Positions 27,805-37,956 of a stretch of 64,000 bases of DNA are shown here, one piece after another; the first letter of the stretch is position 1, and each line of letters starts with the position of its first letter. Under the pieces are notes generated by a model. It did no database searches. It was given only the letters and a program-made list of their open reading frames with translations, and was not told the DNA's origin. The stretch is from an uncultured Actinomycetes bacterium (GTDB taxonomy: Bacteria; Actinomycetota; Actinomycetes; Nanopelagicales; Nanopelagicaceae), in contig CAIKKN010000024.1 of assembly GCA_903827945.1 (NCBI GenBank), forward strand, positions 92,698-156,697. The letters are read 5' to 3'. The position numbers and the translations under genes are program-made.

Positions 27805-29709
27805 ATGAGTGATCCACAAAGCTATCGCCCTTCAGGCATTCCAACTGATCCTGGGGTTTACCGATTCTTTGATGATAAAGATAAGGTCATATACGTTGGT
27901 AAGGCGAAAAACTTAAAGAATCGCTTAACAACGTATTTTGGGTCAAATTTGGCAACCAAAACATATCGCATGGTTCATACGGCGGTTCGTGTTGATTGGA
28001 CGATTGTAAATACCGAGGTAGAAGCGCTTCAACTGGAGTACACCTGGATAAAGTCATACAACCCTCACTTCAATATTCAATTCAAAGACGATAAGTCCTA
28101 CCCCTATGTGGCTATAAGCGTTAATGAAAGCTTTCCAAAAATGTTTGTATCACGTCAGAAAAAAGTCAAAGGCGTGAAGTATTACGGACCCTTTGCCCAT
28201 GCTTGGGCGTTGAGAGCAACATTTGATACGTTGCTGAGAATTTACCCACTTCGTACCTGTAGTGATTCAAATTTTGATCGAGCCGTAAAGAGCAAGAGGC
28301 AGTGTTTGCTTGGTGATATCGGCAAGTGTTCTGCTCCGTGCGTAGGCTGGATCTCCCAAGAGGACCATGCAGCCATGGCTAATCGACTAGCGGACTTCTT
28401 CTCCTCGGATACGGTTGATATAACAACTCAAGTTGAATCGGAAATGCTTAAGGCATCAGAGAATCAAGAGTTCGAGAGGGCGGCATCGTTACGTGATCAA
28501 CTTGCTGCGATTCGAAAGTCGAATGAGACGACAGATGTCGCACTTTCAGAAAATGTGACAGCGGATGTAATCGCAATCTATGAAGATGTTACGCATGCCG
28601 CCGCCTCGCTTTTTTCTGTGCGCGAAGGACGAATTGTGGGTTCTCGTTCTTGGGTAATTGATTTATCAAATGTACTTGAAGGAGAAGAAGTAGTTGGGGC
28701 AACGCTCTCGAAAATATATGCTGATCAAACACCACCTACTGAAATTTTGATTGATCGCGCACTCCTTGAATCTGCTCCATACGAAGAGTGGCTCTCTGCT
28801 ATGGCGGAGCGAAAGGTTCATATAGCCACACCACAAAGAGGCGATAAATATGAATTAATCCAAACGGTAAAGCGAAATGCTCACCAAGCACTTATTCAAT
28901 ATTTATCAAAACGATCGAGTGACTCTGCTGTTTCTGGAAAGGCTCTTGAGGAAATCTCAGAACTCTTGCAACTTGCTGAGCTCCCACTTCGAATTGAGTG
29001 TTTCGACATCTCAAACATTCAGGGTAAACATATGGTGGCCTCGATGGTTGTCTTCGAGGATGGTCGAATAAAGAAGAGTGACTATCGCCGTTTTGCAATT
29101 TCAGATGATGAGAATTTTGACGATACTCGGGCTATGCATCACGTTATTACAAGGCGTATGAAGCGTTACTTGGCTGAGAAGGATATTGATTTAGATGAAC
29201 TTCGAATTGATGGAGGGGCTCGACCAAAGTTTGCCTACCCTCCGCAACTGATCGTTGTAGATGGCGGCCAGCCTCAGGTAGCCGCGGCTGCCAGAGCCCT
29301 GGCCGAGCTTGGAATCACTGATGTAGCTCTCTGCGGGCTGGCCAAACGGTTGGAAGAAGTCTGGTTACCCGATTCACCAGATCCCATTATTTTCCCTCGA
29401 CATAGCGAAGGACTGTATCTACTACAGAGAATTCGTGATGAAGCCCACCGTTTTGCCATCACATTTCATAGGAGCAAGAGATCAAAGGTGATGCTGGAAT
29501 CCTTGCTTGATGAAATTCCACATTTGGGAGATGTGCGAAGTAAAGCGCTTCTGGCTCGATTCGGCTCAGTTGCTGCTCTTAAGAAAGCACCAATATCAGA
29601 TATTGCAGAAGTACCTGGCATCGGGGAGAAGATTGCGAGCCTTGTGTTTGAACACCTTCAAGATTCGCAACCAACCGTGGATATTTCAACTGGTGAAATT
29701 CTGGATTAG
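27805..29709 (+). CDS. uvrC: Excinuclease ABC subunit C
   Basis: UvrC makes both incisions around a lesion. The 634-aa protein begins with a GIY-YIG nuclease domain (GVYRFF at 17, YVGKAKNLKNR at 30-40) for the 3' cut. A UVR motif near residues 205-240 binds UvrB. The RNase H-like domain that makes the 5' cut contains ECFDISNIQGKHMVASMVVF and LIVVDGGQPQV, and tandem helix-hairpin-helix motifs close the protein (LLARFGSVAALKKAPISDIAEVPGIG). All catalytic blocks look intact. It follows uvrA closely in the same operon. Confidence 0.97.
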   Translation: MSDPQSYRPSGIPTDPGVYRFFDDKDKVIYVGKAKNLKNRLTTYFGSNLATKTYRMVHTAVRVDWTIVNTEVEALQLEYTWIKSYNPHFNIQFKDDKSYPYVAISVNESFPKMFVSRQKKVKGVKYYGPFAHAWALRATFDTLLRIYPLRTCSDSNFDRAVKSKRQCLLGDIGKCSAPCVGWISQEDHAAMANRLADFFSSDTVDITTQVESEMLKASENQEFERAASLRDQLAAIRKSNETTDVALSENVTADVIAIYEDVTHAAASLFSVREGRIVGSRSWVIDLSNVLEGEEVVGATLSKIYADQTPPTEILIDRALLESAPYEEWLSAMAERKVHIATPQRGDKYELIQTVKRNAHQALIQYLSKRSSDSAVSGKALEEISELLQLAELPLRIECFDISNIQGKHMVASMVVFEDGRIKKSDYRRFAISDDENFDDTRAMHHVITRRMKRYLAEKDIDLDELRIDGGARPKFAYPPQLIVVDGGQPQVAAAARALAELGITDVALCGLAKRLEEVWLPDSPDPIIFPRHSEGLYLLQRIRDEAHRFAITFHRSKRSKVMLESLLDEIPHLGDVRSKALLARFGSVAALKKAPISDIAEVPGIGEKIASLVFEHLQDSQPTVDISTGEILD

Positions 29710-29726
29710 TAAGGCATGATTGGGAT

Positions 29727-30599
29727 ATGACAAGCGAAGTCGTGGTTGTAACGGGGATGAGTGGAGCTGGGCGATCTACGGTTGCTCATGCGATGGAAGA
29801 CCTGGGTTGGTATGTTGTTGATAATCTTCCACCGGCGCTTCTTGCAAATTTATGCGACATGGCGGCTACGACAGTTACGAATATCGCAGTTGTCATCGAT
29901 GTGCGCGGGCGCCAATTCTTTGATGATTTGAACTTAGCTCTTGCTGAGATTGGTGAACGCGGTATAGCGCGAAGGATTCTCTTTGTGGATGCATCGGATG
30001 ATGTTTTGATTCGACGCTTTGAATCGACCCGTAGGCCTCACCCGCTGCAGGGCGGAGATCGTATCGTTGATGGAATCACGAAGGAACGTGAGCGTCTTCG
30101 CGAAATTCGCTCGATTGCAGACATTGTGATTGATTCTTCGGCTTTGAACATCCACCAGTTAGAAAAGAAAGTTGAAGAACTTTTCCACACCGATGGAGCC
30201 GCAGATCTTCGCGTAAATATTCTTTCCTTTGGCTATAAATATGGAATTCCAGTGGACGCTGATTTGGTTATGGATTGTAGATTTATACCAAATCCTCACT
30301 GGATTCCAGAACTTCGTCCAATGAATGGGTTGGATAAACCCGTGAGTGATAGCGTCTTAAATGCGGCCAATGTCCAGGAATTTCTTACCCGCTATCAGGC
30401 GGTATTTGAAACTATGTCAGAAGGATTTTTCTCTGAGGGGCGAAAATATTTGACCCTCGCAGTTGGATGTACAGGTGGCAAGCATCGAAGTGTTGCAATA
30501 GCGGAAGAACTTTCCAGGCGGCTCAATCTTACGCACCAGATTTCTGGCCACACGATTTCCGCGTCATCAATTCACCGGGACCTCGGGCGCGAACTATGA
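29727..30599 (+). CDS. rapZ: RapZ/YvcJ-family nucleotide-binding protein
   Basis: A 290-aa P-loop protein of the RapZ family. In E. coli it is an RNase E adaptor controlling GlmS; in Gram-positives it binds GTP/ATP and its target is less clear. Walker A is GMSGAGRST (10-18), with Arg in place of Lys, which I recall as usual in actinobacterial members. EDLGWYVVDNLPPAL follows. The C-terminal domain has GYKYGIPVDADLVMDCRFIPNPHW and VGCTGGKHRSVAIAEEL. It is the first gene of the conserved rapZ-yvcK-whiA set and overlaps yvcK by 4 bp. Confidence 0.93.
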   Translation: MTSEVVVVTGMSGAGRSTVAHAMEDLGWYVVDNLPPALLANLCDMAATTVTNIAVVIDVRGRQFFDDLNLALAEIGERGIARRILFVDASDDVLIRRFESTRRPHPLQGGDRIVDGITKERERLREIRSIADIVIDSSALNIHQLEKKVEELFHTDGAADLRVNILSFGYKYGIPVDADLVMDCRFIPNPHWIPELRPMNGLDKPVSDSVLNAANVQEFLTRYQAVFETMSEGFFSEGRKYLTLAVGCTGGKHRSVAIAEELSRRLNLTHQISGHTISASSIHRDLGREL

Positions 30600-31528
30600 G
30601 GCGCGACCCCAAACTTGTTTGCTTGGGGGGTGGCCACGGATTAGCTGCAACGCTCACCGCGGCACGTTCGCTCACGAGTGACATCACGGCGATAGTTACA
30701 GTCGCCGACAACGGTGGTTCCAGTGGGCGACTGCGAGAAGAATTCAATTTCCTACCCCCTGGTGATTTGCGGATGGCACTTGCTGCACTTTGCTCAAAGG
30801 ATGTATGGGGCAAAGAGTGGGCAGATATTTTGCAATATAGATTTACAAGTGAAGGTTCATTAAATGGACACGCACTTGGCAATCTCTTATTAACAGCGCT
30901 TTGGGATCGGGATGGTGATCCCGTTGCAGGGATTGCACGAGTTGGAGAGTTACTTAAAATTGTTGGCCGCGTACTTCCAATGGCAGTAGAACCACTTGAT
31001 ATAGAAGCCACTTTTAATACTGCTTCGGGCAGAAAAATAGTCCGCGGTCAGGTTCAAGTTGCTACAGCAAAAGGTCATATTGAATCATTGCGGTTAATCC
31101 CAGATTCCCCGCAAGCAACACCTGAAGCAATAGATGCAATCCTGCAAGCTGAATGGCTCACCTTTGGTCCAGGCTCATGGTTTAGTAGCGTGATGCCACA
31201 CTTCCTACTTCGCGAACAGCTGAGCGCGATTGAGAAATCTTTCGCTAAGAAGATTGTGATTTTTAATCTCCCAGAACCTGCCAGTGAAATGGAATTCGCG
31301 GGAGTCAGCGCCGAGGAGCATCTTGAATTGATTCTTTCTCATCTTCCAAATTTCACTCTGGATTACGCAATAGCAGACCCATCCTCCATAGATGAGAGAA
31401 GCAGGCTTCAACAAGTGGTTGAGGGTTGTGGGGGAGAGTTGGTCATAGCACCCGTTGCCAAGAGCCCAGGTTCCTATCACCATGATCCGGAAAAATTGGC
31501 ATTGGCTTTCAGCCACATTTTCCCTTGA
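30596..31528 (+). CDS. yvcK: YvcK/CofD-like gluconeogenesis factor
   Basis: A 310-aa protein of the YvcK family (CofD-like fold), linked to cell-wall precursor metabolism and growth on gluconeogenic carbon; it binds UDP-sugars in studied species. The start ATG 30596 overlaps the rapZ stop as ATGA and directly precedes [19 protein letters not shown]. Diagnostic segments are [36 protein letters not shown] and [17 protein letters not shown]. The frame is open about 130 bp further upstream, but that lies inside rapZ and lacks homology. Confidence 0.93.
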   Translation: MRRDPKLVCLGGGHGLAATLTAARSLTSDITAIVTVADNGGSSGRLREEFNFLPPGDLRMALAALCSKDVWGKEWADILQYRFTSEGSLNGHALGNLLLTALWDRDGDPVAGIARVGELLKIVGRVLPMAVEPLDIEATFNTASGRKIVRGQVQVATAKGHIESLRLIPDSPQATPEAIDAILQAEWLTFGPGSWFSSVMPHFLLREQLSAIEKSFAKKIVIFNLPEPASEMEFAGVSAEEHLELILSHLPNFTLDYAIADPSSIDERSRLQQVVEGCGGELVIAPVAKSPGSYHHDPEKLALAFSHIFP

Positions 31529-31547
31529 TGTTTGCTTAGATACTCGC

Positions 31548-32528
31548 ATGGCAATGACTTCATCAGTGAAAGACGAGTTAAGTCGTCTTTCGATTACAAA
31601 ACCGTGTTGCCGCAAAGCTGAAGTTTCCGCAATCTTGCGATTCGCCGGAGGTCTACATGTGGCTGCGGGAAAGATATTAATAGAAGTCGAATTGGACACT
31701 GCGCAAAGTGCCAGACGCCTTCGCAAAGATATCGCCGAAATATTTGGACACGACAGCGAGCTTGCTGTTCTATCGCCAAGCGGCCTTAGAAAAGGAAGTA
31801 GATACGTAGTTCGCATCACCTCTGATAGCGAAGCATTGGCAAGACAAACAGGACTCGTCGATGGAAATAATCGCCCTATACGAGGCCTTCCTCCTCAAGT
31901 GGTCTCAGCGGGCTTATGCGATGCCGAAGCTGCGTGGCGCGGTGCCTTTCTTGCTCACGGTTCGTTAACAGAACCCGGGCGATCTTCCGCTCTTGAAATT
32001 ACATGCCCAGGTCCAGAGGCGGCCCTTGCACTTGTAGGTGCTGCAAGGCGTTTGGGAATAGCGGCAAAGGCTCGAGAAGTTCGCGCTGTTGATCGTGTAG
32101 TTATTCGAGATGGTGATGCAATTGGAGCGCTTCTAACGAGATTGGGCGCGCATGAAAGTGTTCTAGCTTGGGAGGAGCGCCGGATGCGCCGCGAAGTTCG
32201 CGCAACCGCCAATCGCCTTGCCAACTTTGACGATGCAAATCTTCGTCGCTCTGCTCGAGCAGCAGTGGCGGCATCCGCACGAGTTTCACGAGCCATGGAA
32301 ATTTTGGGCGAAGAAATTCCAGAGCATTTGAAAGAAGCGGGAGAGTTGAGGATTACCCACGGGCAGGCCAGTCTGGAGGAGCTCGGTTCACTAGCTTCAC
32401 CGCCGATGACAAAGGATGCCATCGCGGGTCGGATTCGCCGTTTACTTGCAATGGCCGATAAGCGGGCTCACGAACTGGGAATACCCGATACTGAGGCAAG
32501 CTTGAGCCCAGATTTGCTGGGGGACTAG
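31548..32528 (+). CDS. whiA: DNA-binding protein WhiA
   Basis: WhiA is the sporulation and cell-division regulator of actinobacteria, also conserved in non-sporulating Gram-positives. The 326-aa protein has an N-terminal LAGLIDADG-like fold ([34 protein letters not shown] variant with VDGNNR) and a C-terminal helix-turn-helix ([30 protein letters not shown]). The start [14 protein letters not shown] aligns with mycobacterial WhiA; the open frame to 31455 overlaps yvcK and is ignored. It completes the rapZ-yvcK-whiA unit. Its partner WhiB is not in the window. Confidence 0.94.
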   Translation: MAMTSSVKDELSRLSITKPCCRKAEVSAILRFAGGLHVAAGKILIEVELDTAQSARRLRKDIAEIFGHDSELAVLSPSGLRKGSRYVVRITSDSEALARQTGLVDGNNRPIRGLPPQVVSAGLCDAEAAWRGAFLAHGSLTEPGRSSALEITCPGPEAALALVGAARRLGIAAKAREVRAVDRVVIRDGDAIGALLTRLGAHESVLAWEERRMRREVRATANRLANFDDANLRRSARAAVAASARVSRAMEILGEEIPEHLKEAGELRITHGQASLEELGSLASPPMTKDAIAGRIRRLLAMADKRAHELGIPDTEASLSPDLLGD

Positions 32529-32600
32529 TCAACAACCCGAAGGTAGCCATCTACGGCTGATAGAGTTCTTCCATACACAACGTTGTGGTTTGCCCTTTAG

Positions 32601-33668
<1,068 letters not shown>

Positions 33669-33700
33669 ATCTCTTTTTATATATTGAAGACTGGAAGAAA

Positions 33701-34879
33701 ATGAATGTAGTCTCGCTTGAATCTCTTGATGTTAAAGGGAAGAAAGTCCTCTTGCGTTGCGACCTCAACGTTCCAATTAAAGAGGGAGTCATCAAGGATG
33801 ACGGGCGCATTCGTGCATCACTTCCGACAATAAAGTACCTCCTCGGTCAGGGTGCAGCGGTAATCATTACCGCTCACCTTGGTCGGCCAAAGGGTGAACG
33901 AAAGCCTGAATTCTCTCTTGCTCCTGTTGCCAAGCGCCTTGAGGAACTTCTTGGAAACAGAGTTACTTTTTCTCCAGAGATCATCGGAGCTGACGTATCA
34001 AATATTCAATCTGGCGACGTTGTTCTGCTTGAAAATATTCGCTTTGAGGCTGCCGAAACAAGCAAAGATGAAGCAGAACGGCTGACACTTGCAAATGTCT
34101 TAGCTTCATATGCAGATGTCTTTGTGTCAGACGGATTTGGCGCAGTACATCGTAAACATGCATCTGTCTTCGATGTTGCAGCCCTTCTTCCACATGCAGC
34201 CGGTTATCTCGTAGAAGCTGAAGTTGAAGTTCTTACAAAATTAACTGACAACCCAGTTCGTCCTTACGGAGTGGTTCTTGGCGGAGCAAAAGTATCAGAT
34301 AAAATCGGTGTTATTTCAAACCTCCTCGATAAAGTGAATGTGTTGGCTATCGGGGGCGGAATGTTATTTACATTTCTAGCCGCGCAAGGCCATGAAATTG
34401 GAAAATCACTTGTTGAAGTTGATCTAATCCCAACAGTGAAGGAACTACTTGAACGCGCAGAGAAGCTTGGGGTAAAGCTTTTGCTGCCAAGTGATATTGT
34501 CGTGGCTCCAGAGTTTTCCATAGATGCAACGCCCACAATTGTAAACGCGGATGCAATTCCAGCAGATCAGATGGGGCTAGATATTGGGCCGATAAGTGCG
34601 CAAGCTTTTGCACAAGCTATTCGCGAATGCCACACAGTGTTTTGGAATGGACCCATGGGAGTTTTTGAATTTCCAAACTTTGCGCACGGAACAAAAGTTG
34701 TTGCACAAGCCCTGACGCAGGTCGAGGGACTTTCAGTCGTGGGCGGAGGAGATTCCGCAGCAGCAGTTCGCGCGCTAGGTTTTGCTGATTCTGATTTCGG
34801 TTACATCTCAACAGGTGGTGGAGCATCACTTGAGTACCTTGAAGGAAAAGAACTTCCTGGAATTTCTGCTTTAGCCTAA
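33701..34879 (+). CDS. pgk: Phosphoglycerate kinase
   Basis: Makes ATP from 1,3-bisphosphoglycerate. The 392-aa monomer has the N-terminal substrate motif LRCDLNVPIKEG and HLGRPKGE, the basic-patch region ENIRFEAAETS, and the nucleotide-binding GGAKVSDKIGV. Further on are FWNGPMGVFEFPNFAHGT and VVGGGDSAAAVR near the C-terminus. The start ATG at 33701 has a GGAAGA ribosome-binding site. It sits between gap and tpiA with short gaps on both sides, consistent with co-transcription. Confidence 0.97.
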   Translation: MNVVSLESLDVKGKKVLLRCDLNVPIKEGVIKDDGRIRASLPTIKYLLGQGAAVIITAHLGRPKGERKPEFSLAPVAKRLEELLGNRVTFSPEIIGADVSNIQSGDVVLLENIRFEAAETSKDEAERLTLANVLASYADVFVSDGFGAVHRKHASVFDVAALLPHAAGYLVEAEVEVLTKLTDNPVRPYGVVLGGAKVSDKIGVISNLLDKVNVLAIGGGMLFTFLAAQGHEIGKSLVEVDLIPTVKELLERAEKLGVKLLLPSDIVVAPEFSIDATPTIVNADAIPADQMGLDIGPISAQAFAQAIRECHTVFWNGPMGVFEFPNFAHGTKVVAQALTQVEGLSVVGGGDSAAAVRALGFADSDFGYISTGGGASLEYLEGKELPGISALA

Positions 34880-34914
34880 TTTCATTCATTTTTATATAAA
34901 TCAAAGGAGTAAGA

Positions 34915-35688
34915 ATGCGTAAGCCACTCATTGCTGGTAACTGGAAAATGAATCTCAATCATTTAGAGGCGATAGCCGTAACTCAAAAGCTTTCATACTC
35001 ACTTGAAGATAAGGACTTTGACGCGGTAGACGTTTGCGTAGTTCCACCATTCACTGATATTCGTTCAGTTCAGACTTTGATTGACGGTGATCGCCTACGC
35101 CTTCAATACGGCGCTCAAGATATTTCACCTGAGCAATCTGGAGCCTTCACAGGTGATATCTCCGGTTCAATGCTTAACAAATTAGGTTGCACATATGTTG
35201 TGATTGGTCACTCAGAACGCCGAGCAATCCATAAGGAAACTGATGCTGTGGTTAACAAGAAGATCAAAGCTGCGCTAGCGAATGAGTTGACACCAATTTT
35301 TTGTATTGGCGAGGAGCTCGAAATTCGCGAAGCAGGCACGCATGTAGAGCATGTGCTTAATCAGGTCCGCAATGGATTGGCCGGGTTCCATAAGCCAGAA
35401 TTGAAGAAGATTGTTTTCGCCTACGAACCTGTTTGGGCAATCGGTACTGGAAAGACTGCTACTCCAGAGGATGCCCAAGAAGTGTGCGCTGCAATCCGCG
35501 TCGAGTTATCAAAGATTGGAAGCGATGAAATCGCAGAATCGGCCAAGATTCTCTACGGCGGTTCTGTGAAGTCATCAAATATCGTGGAAATCATGAAGAA
35601 GCCCGACGTTGATGGAGCCCTTGTAGGCGGAGCAAGCCTAGATCCTGAGGAATTTGCGCGTATTTGTAAGTTCCACCGCGTCGCATAG
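34915..35688 (+). CDS. tpiA: Triosephosphate isomerase
   Basis: Interconverts dihydroxyacetone phosphate and glyceraldehyde 3-phosphate. The 257-aa barrel has GNWKMN with K11, electrophile H99 in VIGHSERR, catalytic E171 in [11 protein letters not shown], and the phosphate-binding [10 protein letters not shown] and [15 protein letters not shown] 7 nt upstream of the ATG is a strong ribosome-binding site. It ends the gap-pgk-tpiA run and is followed by a structured 119-bp gap before secG. Confidence 0.97.
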   Translation: MRKPLIAGNWKMNLNHLEAIAVTQKLSYSLEDKDFDAVDVCVVPPFTDIRSVQTLIDGDRLRLQYGAQDISPEQSGAFTGDISGSMLNKLGCTYVVIGHSERRAIHKETDAVVNKKIKAALANELTPIFCIGEELEIREAGTHVEHVLNQVRNGLAGFHKPELKKIVFAYEPVWAIGTGKTATPEDAQEVCAAIRVELSKIGSDEIAESAKILYGGSVKSSNIVEIMKKPDVDGALVGGASLDPEEFARICKFHRVA

Positions 35689-35712
35689 GGGCAGTAGAAG
35701 TATCGGCAGAGG

Positions 35713-35753
35713 ACTGGGGTATCCTTCTCCAGTTGCAGGTTTCCAAACCTGCA
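35713..35753 (+). other. Two abutting hairpins between tpiA and secG
   Basis: Hairpin 1 is ACTGGGG/CTCCAGT (35713-35719, 35727-35733) with a 7-nt loop. Hairpin 2 begins at the next base, TGCAGGTTT/AAACCTGCA (35734-35742, 35745-35753), effectively with a TTCCAA loop. No U tract follows. They may terminate or stabilise the glycolytic mRNA, or form part of a structured RNA. Confidence 0.5.
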
Positions 35754-35807
35754 GGATGTATGCCAATTACGAGTAAATATATTATTTAGATCTAGTTTGG
35801 AGTAATC

Positions 35808-36038
35808 GTGGTCCTAGCGCTATCTATCATTTTGGTCATCACCAGTATCTTGATGATCCTTTTGGTCCTTCTTCACAAGGGTAAAGGAAGCGGTCTCTCT
35901 GATCTCTTTGGCGGTGGAGTTTCATCCAACTATGGCGGTTCTTCGGTTGTCGAGCGCAACCTAGATCGCATCACAATCGTTGTCGGCGGCCTGTGGTTTG
36001 CCGGTGTTGTTGCCCTATCCCTAGTTCTTAAGAAGTAG
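35808..36038 (+). CDS. secG: Preprotein translocase subunit SecG
   Basis: Small auxiliary subunit of the SecYEG channel, 76 aa, with two hydrophobic segments (about 3-21 and 53-72). Between them is the conserved cytoplasmic loop HKGKGSGLSDLFGGG. The GTG start at 35808 has GGAG 5 nt upstream. A TATATT/TATTAT stretch at 35778-35785 may be its own -10. Its position after tpiA is the usual one in actinobacteria. rbpA follows after 38 bp. Confidence 0.93.
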   Translation: MVLALSIILVITSILMILLVLLHKGKGSGLSDLFGGGVSSNYGGSSVVERNLDRITIVVGGLWFAGVVALSLVLKK

Positions 36039-36076
36039 TCGTTCTTTTTTGTTCTATTAAGTTGAAGGAGTAAGTG

Positions 36077-36415
36077 ATGGCAGGAAGTGCAATTCGCGGA
36101 AGTCGTGTTGGCGCTGGCCCAATGGGTGAAGCCGAGCGCGGTGAAGCGATTGGTCGTTTCCGCGTTTCATATTGGTGTGCCAATGGGCACGAGACACGCC
36201 CCTCATTTGCTGAGGACGGAACTGTCCAAATTCCCGCCGAATGGGATTGCCCTCGTTGTGGTTACCCAGCTGGCCTAGATAAAAATAAGCCACCGCTACC
36301 AGTCAAGAATGAGCCTTATAAGACTCACCTTGCTTATGTTAAGGAACGTCGTACTGAAGCTGAAGCATCAAAGATTCTTGCTGATGCTCTTGCTCATCTT
36401 CGCGGGGAAGATTAA
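36077..36415 (+). CDS. rbpA: RNA polymerase-binding protein RbpA
   Basis: RbpA is an actinobacteria-specific transcription factor that binds RNA polymerase and the principal sigma factor and stabilises open complexes. The 112-aa protein has the N-terminal GSAIRGSRVGAGPMGEAERG tail, the core domain RVSYWCANGHETRPSFA with a paired WDCPRCGYPAG zinc-like knuckle, the basic linker, and the C-terminal sigma-interaction helix region THLAYVKERRTEAEASKILADAL. AAGGAG stands 6 nt before ATG 36077; a GTG just upstream is less likely. It converges on pgi, sharing TTAA in the stop codons. Confidence 0.96.
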   Translation: MAGSAIRGSRVGAGPMGEAERGEAIGRFRVSYWCANGHETRPSFAEDGTVQIPAEWDCPRCGYPAGLDKNKPPLPVKNEPYKTHLAYVKERRTEAEASKILADALAHLRGED

Positions 36416-37956
36416 TCCGCTGATTTAATTGCGTTAAGTAATTCGATAATTCCCGCTTTTCGATTCTTTAGATGGAATCGGATAAGCGGGGATTTTTTTT
36501 CTCCTAGAGCTTCTCCGTCACCGAGTGCTTGAGCCATCAGCAAAGTGTGGAACGAGAAGTCTTTACCTGGGATTTCAATATCACTTTCACATTCACCAGT
36601 AATTTGGATAAAAGCACCATTTGCTACTCCGCCTTTGTGATACTGACCCGTGGAATGTAAGAATCTAGGACCCCAACCAAAGCTAGTCCCCACTCCGGAA
36701 AGTTTGGCAATATTCTGGCGCATCTCCACAATCGCATCATCCACTCCGCGCGCCAAGTAGGCCATGATTGCAACATAATGAGGTTCGTGGCTGATCAACT
36801 CTTTAATCTGTCCGTCAATAGTTTTAGCACGTGAATTGGAGAAGACTTGAATATTCTCAGTTTCAAGTGAAGGAGTGAAGTCTGGAACTATATTTTTCCA
36901 TGAATCAAGGAGAGCGAGGGCTCTAACCTTTGCATCTTGCACATTTGGTTGATCAAATGGATTAATGCGAAGAGGAATAGCAAGAAGAGCGGTAACCCAT
37001 TCCCATAAAATAAATTGGGCGCCAAGAGGGGCTTCTACAACCACATCTACATCGGCAGGGGAGAAGGCGAATGAAAGAACTGGACCTGCCACACTTGCCT
37101 TGCTATTCTCAATTGAAATTGGAAGGAATCCTCTTCCCTCTTTTCCCGTTGATTCTGCAATCAATTGTTCAATCCAATCGGATAACCCAGGCACATTTGA
37201 TCCAGAATCAGAGAATGAAATATTTTGTTCGCCAGCTTCAAGAATAATTGTGACCAGATCAATCGCTACTGAATTCTCGCCGGCAAAGGAATCTGCCGCC
37301 GCTTTCGCATCCAAGAGAAGTGAGGCGACATCAATCCCTAAAGCGGCCGCGGGTACAAGACCAAATGCGCTAAGGACGCTAAACCGCCCGCCTATATTCG
37401 GGTCAGCATTAATTACGAAATAATCAAGAGCTCGTGATTCCACATCGAATGGTGAGCCAGGATCTGTAATGATGATGAAATGGTTCTTTGGTTCTAGGCC
37501 GGCATCTAGAAGTTTCTTGGTGAAATAAGCTTTTTGGGAGGCAGTCTCTGCAGTGGAACCAGATTTAGATCCCACGATTATTCCAACGTGCGTTAAATCT
37601 TGCGGAGTCGAAAATGCAATCTGATCAGGATCTGTTGAATCCAATACTGTCAAAGACTTCTTGTATGTTTTCGCGAGTACCTCAGGCCCCAATGATGAAC
37701 CGCCCATTCCAGCAAGAATAAACTCTGAAAGACCCTTCTCGGATATCCACTCTTGCAGTTTTGTTAATTCAGGCAACAACTCGAGGCTTTTTGATGGCAG
37801 ATCAATCCAATTCATTCGGATGCGACTTTCAGCTTCCGCACTCTTGCCCCAAAGAGTGAAATCTTTAGAGGCTAACTTGGGGGCTGCAGCGCGAAGCTGT
37901 GCATAAAGAGCTGAATTTCGATCTATTTCCTTTTTAGAAGTAAGGCGAACCATCAT
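36412..37956 (-). CDS. pgi: Glucose-6-phosphate isomerase
   Basis: Interconverts glucose 6-phosphate and fructose 6-phosphate. The 514-aa protein carries SIS domains with GMGGSSLGPEVL near residue 98, the phosphate-binding GSKSGSTAET (about 153), and GYHKGG-like TGQYHKGGVANGAF in the C-terminal half. Start may be either of two adjacent ATGs (37956 or 37953); it overlaps the tal stop. It is the last gene of the minus-strand set ctaA-tkt-tal-pgi. In relatives zwf-opcA-pgl usually follow at this place and are absent here. Its 3' end encodes the rbpA terminator on the other strand. Confidence 0.92.
   Translation of the reverse strand: MMVRLTSKKEIDRNSALYAQLRAAAPKLASKDFTLWGKSAEAESRIRMNWIDLPSKSLELLPELTKLQEWISEKGLSEFILAGMGGSSLGPEVLAKTYKKSLTVLDSTDPDQIAFSTPQDLTHVGIIVGSKSGSTAETASQKAYFTKKLLDAGLEPKNHFIIITDPGSPFDVESRALDYFVINADPNIGGRFSVLSAFGLVPAAALGIDVASLLLDAKAAADSFAGENSVAIDLVTIILEAGEQNISFSDSGSNVPGLSDWIEQLIAESTGKEGRGFLPISIENSKASVAGPVLSFAFSPADVDVVVEAPLGAQFILWEWVTALLAIPLRINPFDQPNVQDAKVRALALLDSWKNIVPDFTPSLETENIQVFSNSRAKTIDGQIKELISHEPHYVAIMAYLARGVDDAIVEMRQNIAKLSGVGTSFGWGPRFLHSTGQYHKGGVANGAFIQITGECESDIEIPGKDFSFHTLLMAQALGDGEALGEKKSPLIRFHLKNRKAGIIELLNAIKSAD
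36452..36500 (+). terminator. Rho-independent terminator of rbpA, inside pgi 3' end
   Basis: The outer stem CCCGCTT/AAGCGGG (36452-36458, 36484-36490) and inner stem CGATTC/GAATCG (36461-36466, 36475-36480) are followed by GATTTTTTTT. It lies 37 nt after the rbpA stop, entirely within the last codons of the opposing pgi gene. Confidence 0.85.

Noticed and set aside
29754..29780. Arg instead of Lys in the RapZ Walker A motif
   Set aside because: GxSGAGR is the form I recall in actinobacterial RapZ proteins, so it is not a sign of inactivation here.
31205..31819. 204-codon minus-strand frame across the yvcK-whiA junction
   Set aside because: It opposes two conserved genes and lacks any family motif.
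35734..35753. Hairpin before secG as an ANTAR target
   Set aside because: ANTAR-binding RNAs have two hexaloops with A at position 1 and G at position 4; the loops here (TATCCTT and TTCCAA) do not fit.
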